Below are positions 26,242 to 34,617 of a stretch of 37,031 bases of DNA, piece by piece (within the stretch, counting starts at the first letter, position 1; every line of letters begins with the position of its first letter). The notes beneath the pieces were generated by a model. That model worked only from the letters and a program-made list of their open reading frames with translations, did no database searches and was not told the DNA's origin. The position numbers were made by a program, and so were the translations under genes. The stretch lies in assembly GCA_028873865.1 (NCBI GenBank), contig JAPPNI010000015.1, positions 275,294-312,324 of the forward strand, read 5' to 3'. The stretch comes from Chloroflexota bacterium. Its GTDB lineage: Bacteria; Chloroflexota; Dehalococcoidia; Bin125.

Positions 26242-26751
26242 ATGGGGAGCAGTCGGGAATCCCAGAACCCGATCGACCTGGACGACCTGTACCGGGACGT
26301 AATCCTCGATCACTACCGCAGTCCGCGAAATCGCGGCGCACGCGAAGATGCGACCGTTTCGGCGGAAGGCTTCAACCCGTCCTGTGGTGACGAAATCCAG
26401 TTGTCGGTGGCGATTGTCGACAGCACCGTGAACGGGCTGGGATTCGGCGGGAGCGGCTGCTCTATCTCGCAGAGCTCGGCCTCGATGATGACCGATGCGC
26501 TCACCGGACGCACGCTCGAATCGGCCCGCGAGATGTCCCGGCACGTCCAACAGATGTTGACCGACGACACGTTCGACCTCGATGCCGTCGACCTCGGCGA
26601 CCTCGAGGCGCTCTCCGGCGTGGCCAAGTTTCCCGTGCGGATCAAGTGCGGGTTGCTGGCCTGGAAGGTGCTCGATCAGGCCCTCGCCAACGCGACCGGC
26701 GAGTCGGTCAGCGACGACAGCGACATACCCACCCGCGTGACCAGCGGGTAG
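26242..26751 (+). CDS. sufU: Fe-S assembly sulfurtransferase SufU
   Basis: This 169-residue zinc-dependent sulfurtransferase accepts persulfide sulfur from SufS. It has 'LYRDVILDHYRSPRNRG' (17-33), the zinc/catalytic ligands in 'NPSCGDEI' (Cys48, Asp50), 'GSGCSISQSSASMM' (Cys73) and 'RIKCGLLAWKVL' (Cys136). The insertion between the last two Cys distinguishes SufU from the IscU scaffold. ATG 26242 follows GGAGAG at good distance. A GTG at 26194 inside sufS would add 16 residues not seen in the family. Confidence 0.94.
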   Translation: MGSSRESQNPIDLDDLYRDVILDHYRSPRNRGAREDATVSAEGFNPSCGDEIQLSVAIVDSTVNGLGFGGSGCSISQSSASMMTDALTGRTLESAREMSRHVQQMLTDDTFDLDAVDLGDLEALSGVAKFPVRIKCGLLAWKVLDQALANATGESVSDDSDIPTRVTSG

Positions 26752-26785
26752 ATTCCGAATACGACCTTGAGGACAGGAGACTGAC

Positions 26786-27091
26786 ATGGCCAGCGAACAG
26801 GAAGTGCTTGAGGCGCTGAAGACGGTCTTCGACCCCGAAATCGGCATCAACATCGTCGATCTCGGCCTCGTCTACGCGGTCGAGACGCCGACCGACGACA
26901 GCGTCAAGGTCGAGTTCACGCTCACCTCGCCCGCCTGCCCGGTCGGCCCGATGATCAAGGCCCAGATCGAACAGGCCGCCTCGACCGTCGAGGGCGTCGA
27001 CCACGTCGAGTCCGAGATCGTCTTCTCGCCACCCTGGGATCCGAGAGAGATGTGCTCGGACGAGGCCAAGTTCGAGCTGGGTATCTTCTAA
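26786..27091 (+). CDS. sufT: MIP18 family (DUF59) Fe-S assembly protein, SufT-like
   Basis: This 101-residue protein has 'VFDPEIGINIVDLGLVY' (14-30) and 'TSPACPVGPMIKAQIE' with Cys51, the conserved reactive Cys of MIP18/PaaD/SufT proteins. It also has 'FSPPWDPREMCSDEAK' with a second Cys90. The family helps mature Fe-S proteins. GGACAGGAG lies upstream of ATG 26786. It is the last gene of the suf operon. Its TAA overlaps the TAG of the convergent MFS gene (27088-27091), with no room for a dedicated terminator. Confidence 0.93.
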   Translation: MASEQEVLEALKTVFDPEIGINIVDLGLVYAVETPTDDSVKVEFTLTSPACPVGPMIKAQIEQAASTVEGVDHVESEIVFSPPWDPREMCSDEAKFELGIF

Positions 27092-28491
27092 CCCCGACTC
27101 GAAAGCCCCTGCTCCCTCGCAGCCGTCGCCTCGGCGCCGTTGGCCGATGTCGCGCGCGCCCCGTTGGCAAACTGATGCTGCGGCTCGGTCCGGGCGACCA
27201 GGCTCGCGACCAGCGGTCGCACGAACCTCAGCGACGGACTCGGAATCCGCGGATTCGGGATGTAGTGGGCCAGCGTGAAGAAGACCATCGATAGCCCCAG
27301 ACAGCCCATATTGACCACGAGCAGCAGGTCGTACGCGCCGGTGAATTCATAGATCGCACCGCCGACGGTCGGCACCAGGAACTGTCCAATCGTCTCGAAC
27401 ATGAACAGCGTGCCCATGATCGCGCCGAAATGGGCCAACCCAAACGTTTTGGGCAGAATCAGCGGCTCCAACACTGGTCCGCCGGCCGAACCGATCATCC
27501 AACAACAGAGGAACAGGGTGACCGCCAGCATCAGATTTGAGTCGTGCAGGATCAGCAGAATGAACATGCCCACCGACATGATTGCCGCCAGCCCGACCGA
27601 AGCCAGCTCGATCGATGGAATCCGTTCGGCAAGCAGTCCGAACGTCGGTCTCGATATGAGGCCGCCCAGCGCCTGCAGCGAGAGAATCACGGAAATGGTC
27701 TCCCGGCTGATTCCCATCGACTCATAGACCGGCGTGCCATTGAACATCCAGCCGAACATGGCAAAGAAAAAGGTCGCAAAGGCCAGTGCGATCACCCAGA
27801 AGTTCCAGGTGCGCATCGCCTGTCTGACGGTCAGTCCGCTGAACAGTCGTTGGCGGCGTGCATCCGATCCTGCCCGCGTTGGCTCGCCATCGACCTCGAG
27901 GCCCTTTTCGTGCGGGTGATCGCGAACCAGGAACAGACCCAGTGGGAGAAACGCCACAGCCAGGATGGCGGCCGCGAACAGGAACGAGACATCCCAGCCC
28001 ACATCGTCGATGATCCGCTGCATCGCGGGCATCAGGAAGCCGCCGAGCGAAAAGCCCATCGCCATGATCCCCACGGCGCGGCCGCGCTTGCGGTCGAACC
28101 AGCGCGAGATCAGCACCTGGAAGGGGATGTAGAACATGAACCCGCGGAAGAACGAGTTGATCGAGAAGTAGAGGTACCACTCAAGGATCGACGAGGTCGT
28201 CGCCAGGAGGACGTAGGTGCCGCAGGTGAAAATCGTGCCCCAGATGATCGAGCGCCTGGGGCCCCAACGATCAACGACTCTGCCGGCCAGCGGCGAGGCC
28301 AGACCGCTGATCAACAACGACACGGAGATGCCGGTCTGCAGCAGCGTCCGCGACCACCCGAACTCCTCTTCCAGCGGCGTGACGTAGTAGCCCAGCACCC
28401 AGAAAGAGACGCCCGACGCGATCGCCATCCCGATCACTGCGGCAACGAGTATGTACCAGCCGTAGTAGGCGTTGCGGAGTTTGGTGATCAC
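27088..28491 (-). CDS. MFS transporter, OFA/monocarboxylate-like
   Basis: This 467-residue transporter of about twelve helices starts 'YYGWYILVAAVIGMAI' and has 'GYYVTPLEEEFGWSRTLLQ'. The MFS loop motif 'GRVVDRWGPRRSI' lies between helices 2 and 3, and a long central loop ends near 'FSGLTVRQAMRTWNFW'. These resemble the oxalate:formate/monocarboxylate branch of MFS. The last 50 residues are a polar tail after helix 12. GTG 28491 is the only reasonable start. Substrate is probably an organic anion, by family only. Bases 28492-28587 upstream hold no recognised element. Confidence 0.87.
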   Translation of the reverse strand: MITKLRNAYYGWYILVAAVIGMAIASGVSFWVLGYYVTPLEEEFGWSRTLLQTGISVSLLISGLASPLAGRVVDRWGPRRSIIWGTIFTCGTYVLLATTSSILEWYLYFSINSFFRGFMFYIPFQVLISRWFDRKRGRAVGIMAMGFSLGGFLMPAMQRIIDDVGWDVSFLFAAAILAVAFLPLGLFLVRDHPHEKGLEVDGEPTRAGSDARRQRLFSGLTVRQAMRTWNFWVIALAFATFFFAMFGWMFNGTPVYESMGISRETISVILSLQALGGLISRPTFGLLAERIPSIELASVGLAAIMSVGMFILLILHDSNLMLAVTLFLCCWMIGSAGGPVLEPLILPKTFGLAHFGAIMGTLFMFETIGQFLVPTVGGAIYEFTGAYDLLLVVNMGCLGLSMVFFTLAHYIPNPRIPSPSLRFVRPLVASLVARTEPQHQFANGARATSANGAEATAAREQGLSSRG

Positions 28492-28587
28492 AGGGGTCTC
28501 AGGCTGCCCATCGGCGCGTCAGCGGCGTGCGGTCAACGCCCGGCGGGTGGGCGAACAACGGAATTCTATCGCCCCGCGGCCGATCGG

Positions 28588-28619
28588 CCTACGAACAGGG
28601 CTGCAGAGCCGGTCGTAGG
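28588..28619 (-). terminator. Possible hairpin terminator of the decarboxylase-fold gene
   Basis: CCTACGA (28588-28594) pairs with TCGTAGG (28613-28619), and an inner GGCT/AGCC pairing extends the stem. It begins four bases beyond the stop of the minus-strand gene. There is no following T run, so efficient intrinsic termination is uncertain. Confidence 0.35.
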
Positions 28620-28623
28620 GCGT

Positions 28624-29337
28624 TCAGCCACTCGGCAGCTCGATCGCCGCGGCTGCCTCGATCACCTGGCCCTCCACCGCAGCGACCGCGGTGATCGCGT
28701 TCGACGACCGGAGCTGGATCCAGGGATGGCGGCGCGAGCCTCCTTCGTAGCTCAGCGTGCTCGCTCGCGAGAGCCAGGCCTGACGTACGTCGTGCTGGCA
28801 GGGAATCTCCGATGCCGCGCCGCCGCCGTCGTTCGGCTGAACCACGAGCAGCGGGTCGTATCTCACAATCGCCACGGCCGCCGCATCGGTCGTCGGCGAG
28901 TGCAGCGTCACCGTCAGCCCTCCACCGGCGTCGAAGCTGGACGTGATCGCCTCGTCGCCACGCTCGACGTTGATCTCGCCGACGCTGGGCAAGTACCTCC
29001 AGTGCGACGCGATCGCGTTGCGGGCCGCCTCTGAGTTGACCACCGCGTCAACGACGTAGAGCGCCGGGATGAGCCCGACTCGGCAGCCCACCATCAGCAG
29101 TGCCTCGCGGTAGGGGCCGATCGGGCTGTCGGCGCGGTCGATCACGCTGACCCGCCCGTAGGTCGGGGCCGAGCGCGTGACGATGTCGGGCAGGTTGCGC
29201 CGGGCGCTGGGCACCGGGATCTCGTACGTGATGTGCTGGACGACCGCCTCGCCGATCTCCCAGGGCGGCTCCGGAGCATCGCTCTCGACATTGACGACGG
29301 GCAGGCCGGAACTGTCGATCAGACCGGATTCTGGCAT
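28624..29337 (-). CDS. Acetoacetate decarboxylase-superfamily protein lacking lysine
   Basis: This 237-residue protein has the fold's markers 'EPPWEIGEA', 'PTYGRVSVIDRADSPIGPYREALLMVG' (in two parts) and 'NSEAARNAIASHW', with 'VGEINVERG' following. In true decarboxylases the segment after the Trp is 'GxPK', carrying the Schiff-base lysine. Here it reads 'HWRYLPSVG', and the whole protein contains no Lys. Decarboxylation by the classical mechanism is therefore excluded; a binding role or other lyase chemistry is possible. ATG 29337 follows GGAAGGAAG. It lies 51 bases after degV on the same strand and may share its transcript. Confidence 0.78.
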   Translation of the reverse strand: MPESGLIDSSGLPVVNVESDAPEPPWEIGEAVVQHITYEIPVPSARRNLPDIVTRSAPTYGRVSVIDRADSPIGPYREALLMVGCRVGLIPALYVVDAVVNSEAARNAIASHWRYLPSVGEINVERGDEAITSSFDAGGGLTVTLHSPTTDAAAVAIVRYDPLLVVQPNDGGGAASEIPCQHDVRQAWLSRASTLSYEGGSRRHPWIQLRSSNAITAVAAVEGQVIEAAAAIELPSG

Positions 29338-29388
29338 GATGCTTCCTTCCGCCGGGCCGCTCAGTCCCGGCCCATCGATCCAATGGCG

Positions 29389-30249
29389 CTAGGCAGACGG
29401 CGCGTGACAGAACCCCATACCCCAGGCGCCGGCGCCCAGCAATCCGCCGACCGTCGGACCGAGTTCGGTGATCTGGATCTCTTCCACGTTGAGCCGCGCC
29501 GACGCCTTGTCGCCGAGCCTGGCTGCCGCCTCCGGCGCCAGGGCATGCGTGACGACGAGGATTGCCGCCTCTTCGCCGAGAATGTCCGCCGCTCGGTCGA
29601 GCAGCATCTCCTCGGCCGCTTCCTCATCATCCGCGAGCTCAACCGCCTTGATCCGGTCGCGTGCGCGGAAGACGGGGACGCCGAAGTCCAGCGGACCGAT
29701 CCCGCTTTGCGACTGCACCGCCGACAGCTCGCCGGCCCGATCGAGACCATCCACGTCGGGCGCGATCATGAAGATGTCGGCGCTGGCCGTCACCTCGTCG
29801 AGCGCGCGCTCGACCGCCACCCGATCGCTGCCGGCCTGTGAGACGCGGGCCAGCGCGAGCGCAATCGCCGCCTGACCCGCCGTCGAGCGAGGCGTCTGGT
29901 GAATCCTCGCGTCGATCTGATGGAAGTGTTCGATGCGCCGCGACGCGTACTCCGCCGAATCGAACGAGGGACTGGACGATCCGAACGCCTGGCACAGGCA
30001 GATCACGCCCTCGTCGTGACCCTCGGCCGCCGCGAGGAACACCGACTCCCAGTCCTCCGACGTGACCCCGTTCAGCGTCAGCCGTTGACCCCGCCCCAGC
30101 GCGTCGTAGAACTCGGCATGGCTCTGATCGCCCTGGCTGTAGTACGTCGCGCCCAGGCTGTAGCCGACCGGAGCCGTGCTCAGGCCACGTTCCTCCAGCA
30201 GTCCCTCGGGTAAGTCGACCGACGAATCGCAAACGATGGCGACCGACAT
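29389..30249 (-). CDS. DegV family fatty-acid-binding protein
   Basis: This 286-residue protein starts with 'AIVCDSSVDLPEGLLEERG', as DegV proteins do ('iitDSt.dlp'). It continues with 'GATYYSQGDQSHAEFYDAL' and 'LNGVTSEDW' in place of the usual 'TSQPS', and ends with 'ELGPTVGGLLGAGAWGMGF', matching the family's C-terminal 'G..iG.H.GPG..g'. DegV (FakB-like) proteins bind a fatty acid for phosphorylation by FakA or carry lipids. No FakA gene is present here. ATG 30249 follows GAGAGG. The changed 'TSE' and 'GSSSPSFDSA' motifs make ligand identity uncertain. Confidence 0.82.
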   Translation of the reverse strand: MSVAIVCDSSVDLPEGLLEERGLSTAPVGYSLGATYYSQGDQSHAEFYDALGRGQRLTLNGVTSEDWESVFLAAAEGHDEGVICLCQAFGSSSPSFDSAEYASRRIEHFHQIDARIHQTPRSTAGQAAIALALARVSQAGSDRVAVERALDEVTASADIFMIAPDVDGLDRAGELSAVQSQSGIGPLDFGVPVFRARDRIKAVELADDEEAAEEMLLDRAADILGEEAAILVVTHALAPEAAARLGDKASARLNVEEIQITELGPTVGGLLGAGAWGMGFCHAPSA

Positions 30250-30394
30250 GTTGCCTCTCGCCTCCCGCTGGACGGCAGAGCGTCGCAGCGCGGTCAGAAT
30301 GCTAGCATCTCCGCACGCCGCGGATCGGCTGCGGCGAGTGCGATCGGACCGTGGGAATCAGCCAGATTCCCACAGGTTGAGTAGCGAGTCTGAG

Positions 30395-31552
30395 ATGAAA
30401 TTCGGCATCTTCTACGAACACTCCGTCCAGCGTCCCTGGACCGAGACCTCCGAGTGGCGGGTCTACCATCAGGCCCTCGAACAGATCTGCCTGGCCGACG
30501 AGCTCGGCTTCGACCAGGTCTGGGAGGTCGAGCACCACTTCCTCGAGGAGTACAGCCACTCGCCGGCCCCGGAGGTCTTTCTCTCCGCCGCCGCAACAAT
30601 GACCGAGAACATCCACATCGGCCAGGGCATCGCGCTCTGTCTGCCCCAGGTCAATCATCCGGCCCGGGTCGCCGAGCGCGCCGCGGCGCTCGACATCATC
30701 TCCAACGGACGCCTCGAGTTCGGCACCGGCCGCGCTGCGACCTGGACCGAACTGGGCGGCTTCCAGGTCGAGCCCGACGACACCAAGGACATGTGGGACG
30801 AGGTGATCCGCGCAATCCCTCACATGTGGACCAACGAAATCGCCGGTTGGGACGGCAAGTACTTCTCGATGCCCGAGCGCGCCGTCATCCCCAAGCCTGT
30901 GCAGAAGCCGCACCCGCCGATGTGGGTGGCCGTCTCCAGTCCCGAGACCGCAATTCAGGCCGCCGAGCGCGGCATGGGTCTGCTCGGCGTCTCGATCGGC
31001 ACGCCGTCCCAGTACGAGCAGCGAATCGCCGACTACCGACGCGTAATCCGCAATGCCGACCCGGTCGGCAAGTTCGTCAACAACCAGGTCAACGGCGTCG
31101 GCTGGATGTACTGCGGCGAGTCGGACGAGGAAGCGATGGCGCTTGGCGGGGCCGGCGCCATGGCCTTCATGAGCGCCGCCGCGCACCTGGTCGGCGTGGG
31201 CAGCATCTACCCCTCGCCGGCCTATAGCTCGCAGGCCTCGGCGATCCAGCTCCGCGACCGTCCCGGCGACGTAATCAACCCGCTCCAGCAAGGCACGCCG
31301 ATCGGCAATCCCGATACCGTCATCGCCGCACTGCGCCAGTGGGAGGAGATTGGCGTCGACCGGATGGTGTTCCTGATCAACTTCGACCAGGTCGTGCCGC
31401 ACGAGAAGATCCTCGCCTCGCTCAAACGCTTCGCCGCCGAGGTCATGCCCGCCTTCGAAGAGCCGGAGCGACCCCCGCTCACCCGTCTGCCCGACTTCGA
31501 CGCGGTCGAAGAGGTCGGACTGTTGGCGGCCGCGGGCGGTGGCGGCGACTAG
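30395..31552 (+). CDS. LLM-class flavin-dependent oxidoreductase (LuxA-like)
   Basis: This 385-residue luciferase-like monooxygenase has 'MKFGIFYEH' as first strand, 'GFDQVWEVEHHFLEEYSHSPAPEVFL' (in two parts; the His-His-Phe and 'S-P-A-P' contacts of the family), 'NIHIGQGIALCLPQVNHPARVAERAAAL', 'LEFGTGRAATWTE' and 'PMWVAVSSPETA'. It resembles FMN-dependent luciferase/alkanal monooxygenase-type enzymes more than F420 reductases. ATG 30395 starts the conserved core; longer in-frame starts would overlap the divergent degV gene. A Gly-rich end 'AAAGGGGD' closes it. Substrate unknown. Confidence 0.87.
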   Translation: MKFGIFYEHSVQRPWTETSEWRVYHQALEQICLADELGFDQVWEVEHHFLEEYSHSPAPEVFLSAAATMTENIHIGQGIALCLPQVNHPARVAERAAALDIISNGRLEFGTGRAATWTELGGFQVEPDDTKDMWDEVIRAIPHMWTNEIAGWDGKYFSMPERAVIPKPVQKPHPPMWVAVSSPETAIQAAERGMGLLGVSIGTPSQYEQRIADYRRVIRNADPVGKFVNNQVNGVGWMYCGESDEEAMALGGAGAMAFMSAAAHLVGVGSIYPSPAYSSQASAIQLRDRPGDVINPLQQGTPIGNPDTVIAALRQWEEIGVDRMVFLINFDQVVPHEKILASLKRFAAEVMPAFEEPERPPLTRLPDFDAVEEVGLLAAAGGGGD

Positions 31553-31605
31553 GGCGCTGTCTACAGAACTCGGCAGCGAACCGTGCTGATCGTCGCGAGC
31601 TTCTC

Positions 31606-31674
31606 CCGAACGGAACCGAACAGAGCCGAACAGGACCGGCTGAACATACCTGAAGAAACCTGAAAAAAGCTGAA
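31606..31674 (+). repeat. 10-nt-phased CCGAA/CTGAA direct repeats upstream of the Tat-type SBP gene
   Basis: CCGAA occurs at 31606, 31616 and 31626, and CTGAA at 31640, 31650, 31660 and 31670. The spacing is exactly 10 bases within each group and 14 between them. On the other strand the sites read TTCGG and TTCAG, several as GTTCGG/GTTCAG. Direct repeats on one helix face are typical of binding sites for OmpR/PhoB-type response regulators. The array ends about 145 bases before the SBP start. The function is inferred; the periodicity is directly visible. Confidence 0.6.
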
Positions 31675-31738
31675 CCTCGGGAGGGCACGATCTCCAGCAA
31701 TACACGGACGATCGTCGTTTTCGCGCGCAGAATATTCT

Positions 31739-31760
31739 CTGAAAACCTGAAAACCTGAAA
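31739..31760 (+). repeat. Three 8-nt-spaced CTGAAA repeats
   Basis: CTGAAA occurs at 31739, 31747 and 31755, giving a short tandem array of the unit CTGAAAAC. It lies in an AT-rich stretch (AATATTCT just before it) about 60 bases upstream of the SBP start, where a promoter is expected. The core pentamer matches the 10-nt-phased array further upstream. Confidence 0.55.
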
Positions 31761-31818
31761 GCGGGAAATCGTCGAGCTGGTCAGGTAGCCTCTAGCGAGT
31801 TTGGAGAGGAGCGAACAA

Positions 31819-33828
31819 ATGGAACGCAGAAACTACTGGCAGCGGATGCGCCGATCACGGATGAGCCGGCGTGCCCTCCTGCGAGCCTCGGGTCGCGCCG
31901 GCGTCGGCGCCGCCGGACTGGCGCTGGTCGGATGTGGTGATGGCGATGATGACGATCAGCAGCAAGCGGCGGCTCAGGTCCAGCAACAGGATCAACCGCA
32001 GCAACAACAGGCGCAGCAGCAGGCCATGCAGCAGCAACAGCAGCAGGCCATGCAGCAACAGCAGGCAGATTAACAGGCCGAACAGCAGGCGCAGCAGCAG
32101 GCCCAGCAAGAGGCCGACGCACAGGAACAGGCCGAGCAACAGGCCCAGCAACAGCAACAACAGCAGCAGGCGGCCGTCGGCAATCGCCAGTACGGTGGCA
32201 ACTACTCCGCGTACACCGCGCCGAACTGGGACGGATTCGACCCGCACCGCACCAACCTGGCCCATCCCTTCCAGGTGTTCAACGATTCCATGGGTCGCTT
32301 GGTTGAGATCTACGACAACGCGGGTCCCGTGTATGGTCCGTATCTTTCATCCCTGCCAGAGGTGCCCGACGACGAGACGTACATCTTCCGGATGGATCAG
32401 GGCGCGCGCTTCTGGGACCGCTACCCGACCGAGGGTGGTCGGATGTTCACCGCGCATGACGCCCAGGCAAACATCCAGCGGCAGATCGACGCGCTCGACG
32501 CAGACGGCGTTCCCGATGCCAGATTCCCGCGACAGACCATCTATGCGACCACCGCGTCCATGGATGTCCCGGATGACATCACGTTGATCTGCAAGACGGC
32601 GGGTCCGGATGCGACATACCTTGAAGCCGTCCACATGCAGTGGTCCTTCATGACTTCGCTTGAAGCGATGGAGCTGTGGGAACGCACCTGGATCGACGAA
32701 CAGACAAACGTCGAATTGGTGTCAGGCTGCGGGCCGTTTATTCCGACAATCTTCGAGCCCGAGTCGCGCTTGCATCTTGAGCGCAATCCCGATTTCTGGA
32801 TGTCGGTAGATGGTCAGCAACTTCCCTTCCTCGATTCGTTTACCTGGGTGATTCTGACCGATCAGACCGCCGCCGAGACCGCCTATCGCAATGGAGATCT
32901 GGACACGATCAGCTTGAATGCCGTGGCAATCGAGGGGCTTGAAGCCGACTTCCCCGACCATGTCAGATATGACCGCGGCGTGGTGCTGCCTCTCATGATG
33001 CGCTTCAACTACAACCAGGATTGGGCAGACAACCCCTGGCTCGACCGTCGAGTGCCCTATGCCTTCCATGTCGCAATGGACCGCGACGCCATCATTGACG
33101 CGGTCTACCTCGGCAGGGGCAACCCGTCCACCATTCAGCACCTCAACTGGTACCACGGCTGGGCGATTGACCAGGAGACGACGCGGACACTACCCGGTTA
33201 CCGGCCCAACAAGGACAAAGACATTCAAATGGCCCATGAACTTCTTGATGCTGCCGGCGTCGAGGAGGGAACCGAGTACACGATGATCGTCGCCGATATC
33301 TTCGAGGGTCTCTACCCGGGATCGTCTGAGCTGTATCGCAACATGTATGAGAACTCGCTCGGCGTCACGATCAACATTCAGCTCGATCCGTACGACGCGA
33401 TCTTCGCCCAGCTCGCGACCGGCAACTTCCCCGGCCAGATGCCGATCTGGGTGGGTGCGGGAACCGGCGACCCGACGTCCGCCTGGAACTCGCGATACGT
33501 CCCTGGCGGTGGCGAAAACTGGGAGAAGTACGACTTCCAGCCCGTGACCGACATCGTCACAAGAATGCGGGTCACGCTCGACGCCGAGGAGCGCCGCGAG
33601 ATGGCGCGTGAGGTGTCGTGGATCCTGCTCGGCGAGGATGAGCGCTATGGCCTCGATGGATTCGCTCCATCGTCGGTCATGGGAAACGGCATCGACACCG
33701 GGATCTACTGGCCGTACCTCAATGTTCCGCCGCGCAGCCTGAACGTCTGGGAGCGTGAGGGCTGGCACTGGCGACGGGAAGTCTGGATGGACACGACCCA
33801 CCCCGACTTCCCCGGCGACCGCGCTTAG
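31819..33828 (+). pseudogene. Family-5 (oligopeptide-type) ABC substrate-binding lipoprotein interrupted by in-frame TAA
   Basis: From ATG 31819 (GGAGAGGAG upstream) the protein begins with a Tat-like signal 'SRRALLRASGRAGVGAAGLALVGC' (two parts; lipobox Cys39). A Gln-rich linker follows, where codon 85 is TAA (32071-32073). The same frame then continues without any other stop to 33828: more Gln-rich linker, then a full SBP_bac_5 domain with 'APNWDGFDPHRTN', 'FRMDQGARFWDRYPTEGG', 'FTAHDAQANI', 'VPYAFHVAMDRDAIIDAVYLG' and 'GYRPNKDKDIQMAHELLDAAGV'. The intact length would be about 668 residues. A CAA/CAG-to-TAA change would explain it, as would a sequence error. Internal restart at GTG 32275 would lack export. 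No permease genes are adjacent. Confidence 0.8.
31957..32171 (+). repeat. CAG/CAA-rich low-complexity tract encoding a poly-Gln linker
   Basis: This run of about 215 bases is dominated by CAG, CAA and GCC codons (Gln and Ala), encoding the linker between the lipid anchor and the binding domain. It contains the in-frame TAA at 32071. Similar but shorter Gln-rich spacers occur after the lipobox in the fused SBP at 9285-11852. Confidence 0.8.
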
Positions 33829-33870
33829 CGGCCATTCGTCCCGTCGCTGGCGGGAGGAAACGTAAACCAC

Positions 33871-33907
33871 GCGATTGAGCGCCTCGTTGGAGGAGGCGCT
33901 CAATCGC
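33871..33907 (+). terminator. Perfect 15-bp hairpin terminator after the SBP gene
   Basis: The arms GCGATTGAGCGCCTC (33871-33885) and GAGGCGCTCAATCGC (33893-33907) are exact inverted complements around a 7-base loop, and TGTTTGT follows. It lies 43 bases after the SBP stop and before the GNAT gene. The weak T run makes it a likely but imperfect intrinsic terminator for the plus strand. Confidence 0.7.
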
Positions 33908-33999
33908 TGTTTGTGCTGCACTGCCTCTATATTCTTGTGCAATCGCACCGCGTGAGTTCGTGCAGAATTTCACACACAACCTCCGAGAGGCTCGCCGCC

Positions 34000-34590
34000 A
34001 TGGCTGACTCAGTGTCCGAGGCCCACCAGCAAATCGCCGTCCGCTATCCCCGCTCTGCGTCGTTGCGCGACGGCCATCGCATCTCCTTGCGGCTGATGGC
34101 CCCCGGCGACGAGGAACTGATCCTCGATTTCGCCCGCTCGTTGCCGGCCGACGACCTGCTCTTCCTGCGCCGCGACATCACCCAGCGCTCCGCCGTCGAC
34201 CGCTGGATGCAGGAGGTCGTTGAGCAGCGGACCTTCACGGTCCTGGGCTTCGACGGCGACGAACTCCTGGGCGAGGGCGACCTCAACTACTCGTCCGCCG
34301 ACTGGACCCGCCACCTCGGCGAGATTCGTCTGCTGCTCTCGCCGAACGCCCGCGGCCGCGGACTGGGGCGTGTGCTGGCCGAGGAGATCTACGCCATCGC
34401 CCAACTGCTCGAGCTTCAGCTGCTCACTGCTCGTATGGTGCTCGACCAGGCGGCGGCGCAGTCGGTCTTCCGGCGGCTCGGGTTCCAGCGCGAGGCCGTG
34501 CTCTGGGACTACGTGATCGACGCCGACGGCAAGACGCACGATCTGTTGATCGCCACCCGGCGGATGAAGTCGCCGCGCTCGGGCTCGTAG
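34000..34590 (+). CDS. GNAT family N-acetyltransferase
   Basis: This 196-residue cytosolic acetyltransferase shows the GNAT core: an early strand 'RISLRLMAPGDEELILDFAR', a central beta part 'FTVLGFDGDELLGEGDLNY', and the acetyl-CoA pyrophosphate loop 'NARGRGLGRVLAEEI'. The helix 'DQAAAQSVFRRLGFQREA' matches the usual 'N..a...Y.k.GF'. ATG 34000 with GAGAGG upstream is chosen, since longer frames reach into the terminator region. The acceptor substrate is not predictable. It converges on the arylsulfotransferase-like gene with a 27-base gap. Confidence 0.88.
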   Translation: MADSVSEAHQQIAVRYPRSASLRDGHRISLRLMAPGDEELILDFARSLPADDLLFLRRDITQRSAVDRWMQEVVEQRTFTVLGFDGDELLGEGDLNYSSADWTRHLGEIRLLLSPNARGRGLGRVLAEEIYAIAQLLELQLLTARMVLDQAAAQSVFRRLGFQREAVLWDYVIDADGKTHDLLIATRRMKSPRSGS

Positions 34591-34617
34591 GTTTCTCAGC
34601 TCGCCCTACTCGACCAT

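Noticed and set aside
27544..29034. 496-codon plus-strand frame antisense to the MFS and decarboxylase-fold genes
   Set aside because: It spans two confident minus-strand genes and is a charged, low-complexity shadow without any motif.
31957..32171. CAG/CAA repeats considered as a CRISPR or satellite array
   Set aside because: The repeats are codon-level Gln/Ala low complexity inside a reading frame, without regular spacers.
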